From: an uncultured Eubacteriales bacterium | GTDB taxonomy: Bacteria > Bacillota > Clostridia > Oscillospirales > Acutalibacteraceae | Direction of reading: 5' to 3' | Length of the DNA: 32,724 nucleotides | Assembly (NCBI GenBank): GCA_905198155.1 | Contig: CAJKBQ010000027.1 | Coordinates: 1 to 32,724 of the forward strand | Shown: in pieces, positions 23,861-32,598 of the stretch | Layout of the letters: each line of letters starts with the position of its first letter | Numbering within the stretch: position 1 is the first letter of the stretch | The notes under the pieces: model-generated | Told to the model about the DNA's origin: nothing | The model's input: the letters and a program-made list of their open reading frames with translations, nothing else | Database searches by the model: none | Position numbers and translations under genes: made by a program

Positions 23861-23889
23861 TTGCGGGCGCGGAGAATTTCTGGTATAAT
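23861..23889 (+). promoter_or_regulatory. Promoter with extended -10 for the ttcA-like operon
   Basis: TTGCGG (23861-23866), 17 nt, TATAAT (23884-23889), preceded by TGG, giving an extended -10 (TGNTATAAT). The ATG is 21 nt downstream at 23911. Confidence 0.75.
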
Positions 23890-23910
23890 ATGAAATGGGA
23901 GGGACAGCGG

Positions 23911-24762
23911 ATGAACGGATCGGATCCGATTGGACACAGCATTACCAAAAAGTTCCGCAAAGACATTTGGAACCCGATGATCGGCGCGATTCGGCAGTAT
24001 CAGCTGCTGCGGCCGGGCGACCGGGTGGCGGTGTGCGTGTCCGGCGGGAAAGATTCGATGTTGCTGGCCAAGTGCTTTCAGCTGCTGCAAAAGTACAGCG
24101 ATTTCCCGTTTGAAGTGGTCAATCTGTCGATGGATCCGGGGTACAACGCGGAAAACCGCCAGCGGATTGCCGACAACGCCGACCGGCTGGGGCTGACGCT
24201 GGAAACGTTCCGGACCCGGATATTCGACGTGGTGGACGCGCAGGGCGGGTCGCCGTGCTATTTGTGCGCGCGGATGCGGCGCGGGTGGCTGTACCGCCGG
24301 GCGCAGGAGCTGGGCTGCACCAAAATTGCGCTGGGGCATCACATGGACGACGTGATCGAAACCACGCTGATGAGTATGTTTTACGGCGCGGAGATTCGCA
24401 CCATGCTGCCGAAGCTGCACAGCGCGCACTATGGCGGGATGGCGCTGATCCGGCCGCTGTACCTGGTGCGGGAGGAGGCGGTGCGCCGGTGGGCGCGCGC
24501 CAACGGGCTGGAATTTATCCGCTGCGCGTGCCGGATTTCGGAACGCAACGACCGCGGCGAGGACGCGTCGCGCCGGCAGGCGATGAAGCGGTTGATTGCG
24601 CAGCTGGGCGCGCAGAATGCCAATGTTCCGGCCAATATTTTCCATAGTATGGCGCACGTGAATCTGGACACGGTGCTGGGCTGGCGTGCGGGCGGCGAAT
24701 CGCACACATTTTTGGATGCTTACGACGATTGGGACGCATCCCAGGGAGGAACGGACGAATGA
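23911..24762 (+). CDS. TtcA-family tRNA 2-thiolation enzyme (PP-loop ATPase)
   Basis: A 283-residue PP-loop protein. The adenylation motif is SGGKDS (44-49), an iron-sulfur/CxxC motif PCYLCARMRRG has C116 and C119, a third Cys lies at IRCACRIS (205 or 207), and GHHMDDVIET (142-151) is the usual second block. TtcA-type enzymes use a [4Fe-4S] cluster to put sulfur on tRNA (cytidine-32 in the best-known case). The exact target base in this group is unsure. Start ATG 23911 has GGGAGGG upstream. It overlaps the following sugar kinase by ATGA, an odd pairing with no obvious functional link. Confidence 0.88.
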   Translation: MNGSDPIGHSITKKFRKDIWNPMIGAIRQYQLLRPGDRVAVCVSGGKDSMLLAKCFQLLQKYSDFPFEVVNLSMDPGYNAENRQRIADNADRLGLTLETFRTRIFDVVDAQGGSPCYLCARMRRGWLYRRAQELGCTKIALGHHMDDVIETTLMSMFYGAEIRTMLPKLHSAHYGGMALIRPLYLVREEAVRRWARANGLEFIRCACRISERNDRGEDASRRQAMKRLIAQLGAQNANVPANIFHSMAHVNLDTVLGWRAGGESHTFLDAYDDWDASQGGTDE

Positions 24763-25661
24763 AAATTTTGAATTTTGGGTCGCTGAACGTGGATCACGTG
24801 TATCAGGTGGATCACTTTGTCGCGGCGGGGGAGACGGAGCACGCGCTGCGGTACGACCTGCACATGGGCGGCAAGGGGATGAATCAGTCGGTGGCGCTGG
24901 CGCGCGCGGGCGCGGAGACGTATCACGCCGGGTGCATCGGCGCGGACGGCGTGTTTCTGGCGGATTTTCTGCGCGAATGCGGCGTGAACACCCGCCATTT
25001 GCGGCAGATTGAAACGCCGACGGGGCACGCGATGATTCAGGTGGACAAAACCGGCCAAAACTGCATTTTGCTGTTCGGCGGCGCGAACCAGTGCATTTCC
25101 GACGCACAGATCGACGAGACGATCGCGCAGTTTGACCGCGGCGACATCCTGCTGCTGCAAAACGAGACCAACGGGCTGGATCGGATCATGCGGTGCGCGG
25201 CTGCGCGCGGGATGCGCATTGCGCTGAACCCGTCCCCGGCGACGGACGCACTGATGCAGCTGCCGCTGGAATTGGTGGAATGGCTGATTCTCAACGAGGT
25301 GGAAGGCGAACAGCTGAGCGGCGAAACGAATCCGGATCGGATTTTGGCTGCGCTGCGCAGCCGCTGGCCGCGGTGCCGCGTGGTGCTGACGCTGGGCAAG
25401 CGCGGGGTGCGCTATGCCGACGATGCGGTGCAGTGCGCGCACGGCATCTACCCGGTGCAGGTGGTGGACACGACCGGCGCGGGCGATACGTTTACCGGGT
25501 ATTTCCTTGCGGCCGTCGCACAGGGAAAACCGGTGCCGGACGCGCTGCGGACGGCGTCGCGCGCTTCGTCCATCGGAATCACCCGTCCCGGCGCGGCGCA
25601 GTCGATTCCGACGGCGGACGAAGTGGAAAATGCGCAGCTGCCGGATCCTACGGCGGGATAA
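24759..25661 (+). CDS. PfkB-family sugar kinase (ribokinase-like)
   Basis: A 300-residue kinase. It starts MKILNFGSLNVDHVYQVD, has the sugar-binding block HMGGKGMNQSVALARAG (35-51) and the anion-hole motif DTTGAGDTFTGYF (237-249) with catalytic Asp243. It phosphorylates a sugar or nucleoside; ribokinase is the closest well-known match. No ribose transporter sits beside it. Translation is coupled to the TtcA gene through an ATGA overlap, with GGGAGGA in the end of that gene as the ribosome site. Confidence 0.92.
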   Translation: MKILNFGSLNVDHVYQVDHFVAAGETEHALRYDLHMGGKGMNQSVALARAGAETYHAGCIGADGVFLADFLRECGVNTRHLRQIETPTGHAMIQVDKTGQNCILLFGGANQCISDAQIDETIAQFDRGDILLLQNETNGLDRIMRCAAARGMRIALNPSPATDALMQLPLELVEWLILNEVEGEQLSGETNPDRILAALRSRWPRCRVVLTLGKRGVRYADDAVQCAHGIYPVQVVDTTGAGDTFTGYFLAAVAQGKPVPDALRTASRASSIGITRPGAAQSIPTADEVENAQLPDPTAG

Positions 25662-25717
25662 ACCAATCGCATTGTTTTGACCATATATCATGTATAATGA
25701 AAGGAAGCTGGAATGCA

Positions 25718-26479
25718 ATGAAAACCGCAATTTTGACCGGCGCGTCGTCCGGGCTGGGCAAAGAGTACCTGACCGAGCTGGTTCGGCAATTTCCGGAGGT
25801 GGAGCAGATTGTTTTGATCGCCCGCCGCAAAGACCGGCTGGACGCGCTGGCCGCGCAGTTCCCGCAGAAAAAGATGGTGGTGCTGCCGCTGGATCTGACG
25901 CAGGAGTCCAGCTATGCGGCGCTGGCGGACTGGATGAAAACGGAGCAGCCGCAGGTACACGCGCTGATCAACAACGCCGGATTCGGCACGCTGGGCAACT
26001 TGATCGACATGGACTACCCGACCCAGATGCGGATGACCGACCTGAACGTCCGCGCGCTGACGGCGCTGACGACGATTGCGCTGCCGTACATGGAAAAAGG
26101 CGGGTTTGTGCTGAACGTGTGCTCCATCGCGTCGTTCTGCCCCAATCCGCGGATGACGGTATATTGCTCGACGAAGGCGTATGTGCTGAGCTTTTCCAAA
26201 TCGCTGCGGTATGAGCTGAAAGACCGCGGGATCAACGTGCTGGCGGTTTGCCCCGGCCCGATGGAGACGGAGTTTCTGCCGGTGGCGGGGATCACATCGA
26301 CCAATTCCAAAACATTCGCAACGCTGCCGTACTGCAACCCGGCGGAGGTGGCGCGCAAGTCGCTCCGGCAGGCGGCGCGCGGCCGCGCGGTGTACACCAA
26401 TCGGGTGTTTTTCAAATTTTACCGCGTGCTGGCCAAGATTTTGCCGCACAACTGGCTGATGCCGCTTAGTAAAGCGTAA
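25718..26479 (+). CDS. Short-chain dehydrogenase/reductase (SDR)
   Basis: A 253-residue classical SDR oxidoreductase. The dinucleotide motif is TGASSGLG (7-14), followed by NNAG (85-88), catalytic Ser136 (NVCSIAS) and YCSTK (Tyr149, Lys153), then PGPMETEF. It reduces or oxidises a keto/hydroxy group with NAD(P)H; the substrate is unknown. The C-terminus (VFFKFYRVLAKILPHNWL) is hydrophobic and could bind a membrane, as in lipid-acting SDRs. Start ATG 25718 lies after AAGGAAG. A TATAAT at 25693-25698 is close upstream, but no matching -35 box is at the right distance. Confidence 0.92.
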   Translation: MKTAILTGASSGLGKEYLTELVRQFPEVEQIVLIARRKDRLDALAAQFPQKKMVVLPLDLTQESSYAALADWMKTEQPQVHALINNAGFGTLGNLIDMDYPTQMRMTDLNVRALTALTTIALPYMEKGGFVLNVCSIASFCPNPRMTVYCSTKAYVLSFSKSLRYELKDRGINVLAVCPGPMETEFLPVAGITSTNSKTFATLPYCNPAEVARKSLRQAARGRAVYTNRVFFKFYRVLAKILPHNWLMPLSKA

Positions 26480-26509
26480 CAATCCGATAAATAAGGAGAT
26501 GATTTCAAA

Positions 26510-27388
26510 ATGGGCAAAACGATTACAAATTTCCCGATGCGGTTTCCGGGCGGAAAGGCGCGGGCGCTGACGCTCAGCTACGACGACGGCGTGACCACCG
26601 ATGCGCATTTGGCCGCGCTGATGCGCGCACACGGCGTGAAAGGCACGTTCAACATCAACACCGGGATGTTTGCGGACACGCCGCAGACGTACGAAACCGG
26701 CAAGTGGGGCCGGATGACGCGGCAGGAGTGCATTGACCTGTACGGCGACGATATGGAAATTGCGCTGCACGCGCGGACGCATCCGTTTCTGGAACGATTG
26801 CCGGCGCCGAACGCGATGCAGGAAGTGCTCAGCGACCGTGCGGAGATTGAGCGCATGACCGACCGCCCTGCGCGCGGGATGGCGTATCCGTTCGGGACGT
26901 ACAGCGACGATGTGGTCGAGATTCTGCGCATGGCGGGGATCGCGTATGCGCGCACCACGGTGTCTACGGAGCGGTTCACGATCCCGACGGACTGGCTGCG
27001 GATGCCCGCAACGTGCCACCACGCCAATCCGAAACTGATGGCGCTGGCGGAGCAGTTTTTGGCGCCGGTGGATCGGTACGGCGCGCCGAAGCTGTTTTAC
27101 CTGTGGGGGCATTCGTACGAATACGAGCGCGACGGCAACTGGTCGATCATCGAGCGGTTTTTGGAATTCATCGGCGGCCGGGACGATATCTGGTACGCGA
27201 CAAATATCGAAATTTTCGACTATGTCACAGCATTCCGTGCGCTGCAATGGACGCTGGACTTCCGGATTGTGCACAATCCGACGGCGCTGGACGTTTGGGT
27301 GTCGGCTTTTTCGGCGGGCAACCCACCGCGCGAAAGAATTATGTGTATTCCGGCGGGGCAGACGGTTGCGGTTGGGCAATTGGGCTGA
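26510..27388 (+). CDS. Polysaccharide deacetylase-like protein (CE4/NodB fold)
   Basis: A 292-residue protein. The NodB-type metal motif is ALTLSYDDG (Asp25-Asp26) and HARTHP (His87, His91) forms the second half of the metal site; MAYPFGTYSDDV is a third family block. CE4 enzymes remove acetyl groups from chitin, xylan or peptidoglycan. No signal peptide is seen, which is unusual for those substrates, so an imported sugar or intracellular substrate is possible. The last ~50 residues (HNPTALDVWVSAFSAG) form a beta module. Start ATG 26510 follows AAGGAGA. It lies 30 bp after the SDR gene in the same direction, probably one operon. Confidence 0.85.
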   Translation: MGKTITNFPMRFPGGKARALTLSYDDGVTTDAHLAALMRAHGVKGTFNINTGMFADTPQTYETGKWGRMTRQECIDLYGDDMEIALHARTHPFLERLPAPNAMQEVLSDRAEIERMTDRPARGMAYPFGTYSDDVVEILRMAGIAYARTTVSTERFTIPTDWLRMPATCHHANPKLMALAEQFLAPVDRYGAPKLFYLWGHSYEYERDGNWSIIERFLEFIGGRDDIWYATNIEIFDYVTAFRALQWTLDFRIVHNPTALDVWVSAFSAGNPPRERIMCIPAGQTVAVGQLG

Positions 27389-27412
27389 ACCTTTGTTTTT
27401 CCGAAAAATTGC

Positions 27413-27457
27413 AAATCACCGCCTGCGGCAGGAATTCCTGCCGTGGGCGGTGATTTT
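27413..27457. terminator. Bidirectional terminator
   Basis: AAATCACCGCC (27413-27423) pairs with GGCGGTGATTT (27446-27456), enclosing the perfect palindrome GGCAGGAATTCCTGCC (27427-27442). A seven-T run follows on the plus strand. It ends the deacetylase gene and the leftward AraC sensor gene. Confidence 0.85.
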
Positions 27458-27468
27458 TTTGCGGCGCG

Positions 27469-29787
27469 TCAGTCGCAGCTGGACGGGCGGATCCATTCCT
27501 GGCGGTATTCACCGGGGGTGATGCCGTAGTAGGATTTGAATTTCCGGATGAAGCTGCGCGCGTCCACATAGCCGACCTGCTGCGCGATGGTTTGAATCTG
27601 CATATCCGGGTCTTTGAGCAGGGCGCAGGCGCGGTCGAACCGCAGTTTGGTGACGTAGTCGGAGTAGGTGAGCCTGACAGCGGACTTGGTGAGCGCGTTG
27701 ATCGTTTGGCGCGACACGCGGAACAGGTCGGCGACCTGCTCGATCGACAGATTGAATTCCAGGTAATGCAGGGAAATGTAGTCGATCAGCTGCTGCTGCA
27801 TCGCTTTGCCACGGAGCGTGGGCTGCGGGTCGATCAGCGGGCGCAGGATGGCGCACAGCTGCGTGCCGAGACCGTCGCCTTCTTCGGTCAGCAGGCGGAA
27901 CAGGCGGCGCGACGTTTGCTCGTTCAGCTGCGCGCCGAGTGCGGTCTGCACGGTGTGGATCAGCACATAGCGCTGGAAGCGGCGGTTTTCGCCGGTGGGG
28001 GAAAGCGCGCCGTAGGCGGACATCCAGTCCTGCACGCTGCGCTTCACTTGGGACATTTGGCGGTTTTCGATGGCGGCGCGCAGAGCGGGGAGCAGCGCGG
28101 GCGGGAACTGCCCGACGCGGTCGTGCCTGCCGAGCGATTCGTACAGCCGGACGGGCGGCGGATTTGGCTCGGGCGATGCAGTCAGCACGGCGGCAGATTC
28201 GCGGTACGACTGTGCCGTGTCCCGGAGCGACGCATACACCGACCCGGCGCAAACGACCGTGTGAGCGGTCAGGCGGCGCAGGGCAATGCCCAGTTCGGTG
28301 CGGCGCTGACCGGTACGGTCGGCATCGGTCAGCGCAACAATGACGCCGACCGCCGATTTTTGGTTCACACGCATGGGCGCGCACAGGGCAAACGCTTCGG
28401 TTTGCGCCATTGCGCAGGCGAGTCCGTCGGGGTCGGCAGATTCGGCGAGCAGCACGGCGTAGTACGGGGCGTCCGGCGCGCGCAGCAGTTCCGCCAGGCG
28501 CGACTCGTCCCGTTCGGCGCCGCCCAGCGCGATCTGCACGGCGTTTTGGCGGGCGGTGCGTGTTTGCTCCGCCAGCGTGGATTCCGTTTCGGCGATGCGC
28601 TGGGACGCGGTTTCCAGCTCGGCGGCGAGGCGGTTCAGCGTGGCTTCCTGCGCGGCGGAATGCTGGGTTTTGACGGTCAGTTCGGTGGCAAGGCGGGACA
28701 GTTCGTCCCGCTGCTCGGTGGAGCGCTGGATGCCTTTTTCGAGCGCGGCGCGCACGATGTCGAACTCATTGCCGCCGGGGGCGATGCCGTCGTCGGCGAG
28801 GTATTTTTGGGCGATGCGCAGCATCTCGAATATGGGGCGGAAGGCGTGGTAATTGATGACGAACAAGATGACCGCGATCAGCACGAATCCGATTCCGCCG
28901 CCGACGAGGACGTTTTGCTGGATGCTTTGCTGGCGGCTCCACAGCTGGGCGGTGCTGATGGCGATGTGAATGGTATAGGCCCAGCTTTCGGACACGCATT
29001 TCACGGCGGCGTAGCGGTCGTCCGGGAGGGGACGGTTGTCGATCATGCAGTCGATGATCTCGTCGCGGTGCTCGTCGGGGACGTCGAGGTTGTCGGTGCG
29101 CACCAGTACCTGACCGGTGTCCAGCCGGAAGGCGGAGATGCACGAATATGTGTTGAACAACGTGTCGATTTGCTGCGCGATGCGCGCGGCGGTAACGTAA
29201 ACGCCGACGGTCATGTGGGCAATTTGCTTGGACTGCGGGCTGGTGAACAGATACATCAGCCCCATCTCGCCGTCGTTGTTCGTCAGCACCAACCGCGCAC
29301 CGTCCAAGTGCGCGGCGACGGATTCGACGAGCAGCTCGGCGGACTTCGGCGTCAGATCCAGCGTGCGGTACGCGTACACGTCGGTACTGGAGTACCCGGT
29401 GGTGGTTTGCACGCGGTCGTCGGTGAAGCTCAGGAACAGGTCGTCCGCCAAACTCAGACCGTTCAGGTACAGCTGGATTTTTTTGGTGGACTGCATCGCG
29501 TCAAACGGATGATTTTCGAATATATCCTGTTTCAGGCCGGCGTCGGTATACATCTCGCGGGCAGTGGCGGCGAACTGATCCAGGTCTTTGTCCAGCGACC
29601 GGGTGAGGCGGTTGTACTGGAGCTGTGCGGTTTGGGTCAGGTCGTTTTGGTACGACCGGAGCGTGCTGGTCAGCGCGGCGTACACCACCCCCATGATGAT
29701 CGACAGGATCACTGCGTAGCCGAGGATCAGTTTTGGGATGGACTTTTTTTCGATTTGAAAAATGGATTTGCGGGGTGTTGTGTTCAT
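27469..29787 (-). CDS. Membrane-bound sensor with AraC DNA-binding domain
   Basis: A 772-residue one-component regulator. A first membrane helix (about residues 17-39) and a second (GIGFVLIAVILFVINYHAF, about 300-320) bracket a ~260-residue outside sensor resembling a dCache domain. A coiled coil follows (QHSAAQEATLNRLAAELETA), then a central soluble domain. The last 100 residues are an AraC double helix-turn-helix (LSIEQVADLFRVSRQTINAL, QTIAQQVGYVDARSFIRKF). Such proteins read a sugar or binding protein outside the membrane and activate transport genes inside. It lies directly after the sugar transporter genes on the same strand. Start ATG 29787 has a modest AAGTGAG ribosome site. The middle domain is not recognised. 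Confidence 0.85.
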   Translation of the reverse strand: MNTTPRKSIFQIEKKSIPKLILGYAVILSIIMGVVYAALTSTLRSYQNDLTQTAQLQYNRLTRSLDKDLDQFAATAREMYTDAGLKQDIFENHPFDAMQSTKKIQLYLNGLSLADDLFLSFTDDRVQTTTGYSSTDVYAYRTLDLTPKSAELLVESVAAHLDGARLVLTNNDGEMGLMYLFTSPQSKQIAHMTVGVYVTAARIAQQIDTLFNTYSCISAFRLDTGQVLVRTDNLDVPDEHRDEIIDCMIDNRPLPDDRYAAVKCVSESWAYTIHIAISTAQLWSRQQSIQQNVLVGGGIGFVLIAVILFVINYHAFRPIFEMLRIAQKYLADDGIAPGGNEFDIVRAALEKGIQRSTEQRDELSRLATELTVKTQHSAAQEATLNRLAAELETASQRIAETESTLAEQTRTARQNAVQIALGGAERDESRLAELLRAPDAPYYAVLLAESADPDGLACAMAQTEAFALCAPMRVNQKSAVGVIVALTDADRTGQRRTELGIALRRLTAHTVVCAGSVYASLRDTAQSYRESAAVLTASPEPNPPPVRLYESLGRHDRVGQFPPALLPALRAAIENRQMSQVKRSVQDWMSAYGALSPTGENRRFQRYVLIHTVQTALGAQLNEQTSRRLFRLLTEEGDGLGTQLCAILRPLIDPQPTLRGKAMQQQLIDYISLHYLEFNLSIEQVADLFRVSRQTINALTKSAVRLTYSDYVTKLRFDRACALLKDPDMQIQTIAQQVGYVDARSFIRKFKSYYGITPGEYRQEWIRPSSCD

Positions 29788-29942
29788 TTTTTTCTCACTT
29801 TCTGCGCGGGAATGGGGGAAAATAGCTTTTTCCGGATACGGCAAAGCCCATCGGGCGGATTTTGCGCGCTCGACGGGTTTTGCGCATTCGGTTTGGGGTT
29901 CGCTGCGGTCGAAGCCTCAATCGAATGGAAGTATTTGGTTGT

Positions 29943-31571
29943 TTAGCCCTTGCCGTAGAAGCGGTCGTAAGCAGCCTGGTAGACTTTGGTCAGGTCGTCC
30001 AGACCCAGGTCGGTGACTTGCTTTACATATGCGTTCCAATCGGCGTCGTTGTCGATGTCTTTGCCTTCGCCAATGATGAATTTGACCATGGATTCATCGA
30101 TCACAGTGGAGATGTCGGTGGAAAGCATAGAGATTTGGTCGGTTTCTTCCTGGGTGAAGGTGAGGAAGTGCTGCCAGGCGTCTTTGCGATATTTGGTCAT
30201 GGTTTCTTTCGACTGTCTTTCGCCTTCATCGGTGGGAATCTTTTTCCACTCGTCACGTTCCCATGTACAGCTCAAAATACTCCAGGGATTACCATTCTCA
30301 AGCGATTTGGTTTGATACTGATCCTTATCGGTCCATTCAAAGGTGACTCCTTCTTCGCCTTTGAGGATCTTCCAAGATGCCTCTTCGCTGTACATAAAGT
30401 CACCAAGCATAAATGCCAATTCAGGATTTTTGCAGGTGGCGGAGACGGTGTAAATGTTCGGATTAAATGGCATACTGAAGCCACACACGGGATCGCCAAA
30501 CTTCGAGCTGAGTGTTACATATTCGGCATTGATTCCGAATTCCTTATACTTTGCCTGTGCAAGAGAATCGTTCACACCCACGCGGTTGGATTTTCTTTTT
30601 TCCTCCAACTGATCGCCGGTCTGCGAGAAGACTTCGTTGTCCAGCAAGCCTTCGGCGTAGCATTTATGGAGCCAGCTGAGCAGATAGCGATAATTGTCTG
30701 ATGTACGGGTCATAAAGACTTCGCCGTTTTTGTCGTCATAGGTTGCACCGGATACCGGCCAGAATTCTGCAATCCCAACAAACGCCAACCATCCATCTTG
30801 GAATCCCATATTGCCGCTCAGGTTGCCAAACGACATCGGAATTTCATCATTGGGGTTGCCATTACCGTTCGCGTCCTTTTCCTTGAACGCTTTCAGTACG
30901 GTGTACAGTTCTTCCAACGTGGTCGGTTTTTCCATGCCAACATTTTTCAGCCAGTCGGTGTTAATAGAGGTTGCACCGCTCATCAGGGGAGTGCTCGCAA
31001 ACTGTGCCAGCGCGTACACATGGCCATCTGCGGATTTCAGAGCGCCGTTTGCGTAATCGTACTTTTCGATGATTTGCTTTGTGTAGTAACCATAGTTCTG
31101 GATATAGTCGTCCAAAGCGATTACCTTGTTCGCGTTCGCGTAGTTCAGCAGATCACCGGACGTAAAGTTGACGCGCAGGAACACGTCCGGAATATTCGAG
31201 CCAGACATAATGAGCGGTAATTTGGTGGTCATGTCGTCCTGGGTGTATTCCTCAATTTCCAAATTGATGCCGGTCTGCTCCGTCAACCAGGACCAGATTT
31301 TTTGTTCGCTTGTATGACCGGAATTGCTTTCCAGAACACCATCAAGCGTCAGTACTTTGAACGACACATTATCTTTTGTCAACGGGAGCGTGCCGTTTTT
31401 CGCGTAATCCGCGAATTCCGATTTGACCGCATCCGAAGCCGCCGAAGAAGTGTCCGTGTTCGACGGCGTCGGCGCAGTCGAAGAAGCAGGAGTTTTCGCG
31501 CAGGAAGCCATCCCCAGCACCATCAGCACCGCCAGCACCGCGGCGAAGATGGATTTCAAACTTTTGCTCAT
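29943..31571 (-). CDS. Extracellular sugar-binding lipoprotein (LplA-type)
   Basis: A 542-residue lipoprotein. The signal peptide ends in the lipobox MASC (SLKSIFAAVLAVLMVLGMASC), followed by a Ser/Thr/Pro linker. The mature protein has the family loop DANGNGNPNDEIPMSFG and IWSWLTEQTGINLEIEE near the start. It captures an oligosaccharide for the YtcP/LplB permease pair encoded just upstream. Start ATG 31571 follows TGGAGGAAA. It shares the DANGNGxPNDEIP loop with the orphan binding protein at 3997, so the two could use one transporter. Codon choice in the middle is more AT-rich than the neighbours, perhaps a sign of a different history. Confidence 0.92.
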   Translation of the reverse strand: MSKSLKSIFAAVLAVLMVLGMASCAKTPASSTAPTPSNTDTSSAASDAVKSEFADYAKNGTLPLTKDNVSFKVLTLDGVLESNSGHTSEQKIWSWLTEQTGINLEIEEYTQDDMTTKLPLIMSGSNIPDVFLRVNFTSGDLLNYANANKVIALDDYIQNYGYYTKQIIEKYDYANGALKSADGHVYALAQFASTPLMSGATSINTDWLKNVGMEKPTTLEELYTVLKAFKEKDANGNGNPNDEIPMSFGNLSGNMGFQDGWLAFVGIAEFWPVSGATYDDKNGEVFMTRTSDNYRYLLSWLHKCYAEGLLDNEVFSQTGDQLEEKRKSNRVGVNDSLAQAKYKEFGINAEYVTLSSKFGDPVCGFSMPFNPNIYTVSATCKNPELAFMLGDFMYSEEASWKILKGEEGVTFEWTDKDQYQTKSLENGNPWSILSCTWERDEWKKIPTDEGERQSKETMTKYRKDAWQHFLTFTQEETDQISMLSTDISTVIDESMVKFIIGEGKDIDNDADWNAYVKQVTDLGLDDLTKVYQAAYDRFYGKG

Positions 31572-31643
31572 AATAGATTTCCTCCATTGTAATTTGTTTT
31601 ATTCCAAAACCGGGGAAATCCGCAGCCCCGGTGCAGAATCCGG

Positions 31644-32582
31644 TTAGCCTTTGACGGCGCCAATCATTACGCCTTTGGCAAAATATTTTTGCAGCATGGG
31701 ATAAATAATCATCATTGGGATACAGGATACAATAATGATACAATACTGCATGATCGATGCCGTGTCGGCGCGCTGCTCGAGGTACTTGCGCATTTCTTCT
31801 GAAACATTTACCGTATCAATATTGCCGCCGCTCAGCATGGCTTTGATCGATTCGATCGACCACAGCAGCTGCCGCAGCACCAGTGCCAGCGGATATTTGC
31901 TCTGCGACCGCAAATAAATCATCTCCGTGGTGAACGAATTCCACCGCCCAACGCCGTAGTACAGCGCTTCCACCGCGATAATCGGTTTGGACAGCGGCAG
32001 CACAATCTGCGTGAAAAACCGCCCGTCGCCGCACCCGTCGAGGGTAGAAGCTTCGTACAATTCGTTCGGGATCGTCGTGTTAAAAAACGTCCGCGCCACG
32101 ATAATATTGTACGTTGACGCCGCAGCGGAGATAATAATGTAGAACCGTGTGTCCACCAGCCCCAGCTGGGTCACGGTCAGGTAACTGGGGATCATCCCGC
32201 CGCCGATAAACATTGGGATCATCACCATCAGCAAAAACCACTGCCGCCCCACAAAGTATTTCCGCGAAATCGCGTAGGCGAACGTCATCGTGACCACCAG
32301 GCTCACAATCGTCCCGGCGACGGTGTACAGGATCGTGTTCCAATACCCGTTCCAAAATTCGCCGTACTGAAAAATCTCTTTGTATCCGTTCAGCGTCACG
32401 CCGTTGGGCCAAAAGTACGTCCCAACCACCTTTTTGCTGAACGACATGATAATCACATAGTACAGCGGGTATGCCGTAATCAGCCCGATCAGCGCCATCA
32501 GAATGTGATTGATTACGTCGAAAATCCGATCCGATAGGGGCTGCGCCCGCCAGCTGCGGTAGCTTGTCTGTTCTTTGCTCAT
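31644..32582 (-). CDS. Carbohydrate ABC permease, YtcP type
   Basis: A 312-residue inner-membrane permease with six predicted helices. It has ITAYPLYYVIIMSFS near the start and the ATPase-docking loop ELYEASTLDGCGDGRFF, the EAA motif of binding-protein-dependent sugar importers, then ALYYGVGRWNSF. Such proteins pair with an LplB permease to import oligosaccharides. Start ATG 32582 is preferred over GTG 32585 because the ribosome site GGGAGGGG is spaced seven bases from it. The gene lies between the LplB partner (17 bp upstream) and the binding protein gene (72 bp downstream). The ATPase (MsmK-like) is not encoded here and is often shared. Confidence 0.93.
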   Translation of the reverse strand: MSKEQTSYRSWRAQPLSDRIFDVINHILMALIGLITAYPLYYVIIMSFSKKVVGTYFWPNGVTLNGYKEIFQYGEFWNGYWNTILYTVAGTIVSLVVTMTFAYAISRKYFVGRQWFLLMVMIPMFIGGGMIPSYLTVTQLGLVDTRFYIIISAAASTYNIIVARTFFNTTIPNELYEASTLDGCGDGRFFTQIVLPLSKPIIAVEALYYGVGRWNSFTTEMIYLRSQSKYPLALVLRQLLWSIESIKAMLSGGNIDTVNVSEEMRKYLEQRADTASIMQYCIIIVSCIPMMIIYPMLQKYFAKGVMIGAVKG

Positions 32583-32598
32583 CACTTTGCCCCTCCCG

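Noticed and set aside
23850..23880. AAATTCT...AGAATTT hairpin after the formate/nitrite channel gene
   Set aside because: No T run follows and it overlaps the next promoter, so it is not a convincing terminator.
25672..25698. Promoter for the SDR gene around TATAAT at 25693
   Set aside because: TTGACC is only 10 bp before the -10 and no other -35 lies at 16-18 bp; left unannotated.
27592..29946. 784-codon plus-strand open frame opposite the AraC sensor gene
   Set aside because: Antisense shadow with Gly/Arg/His-rich composition; the minus strand frame has clear domains.
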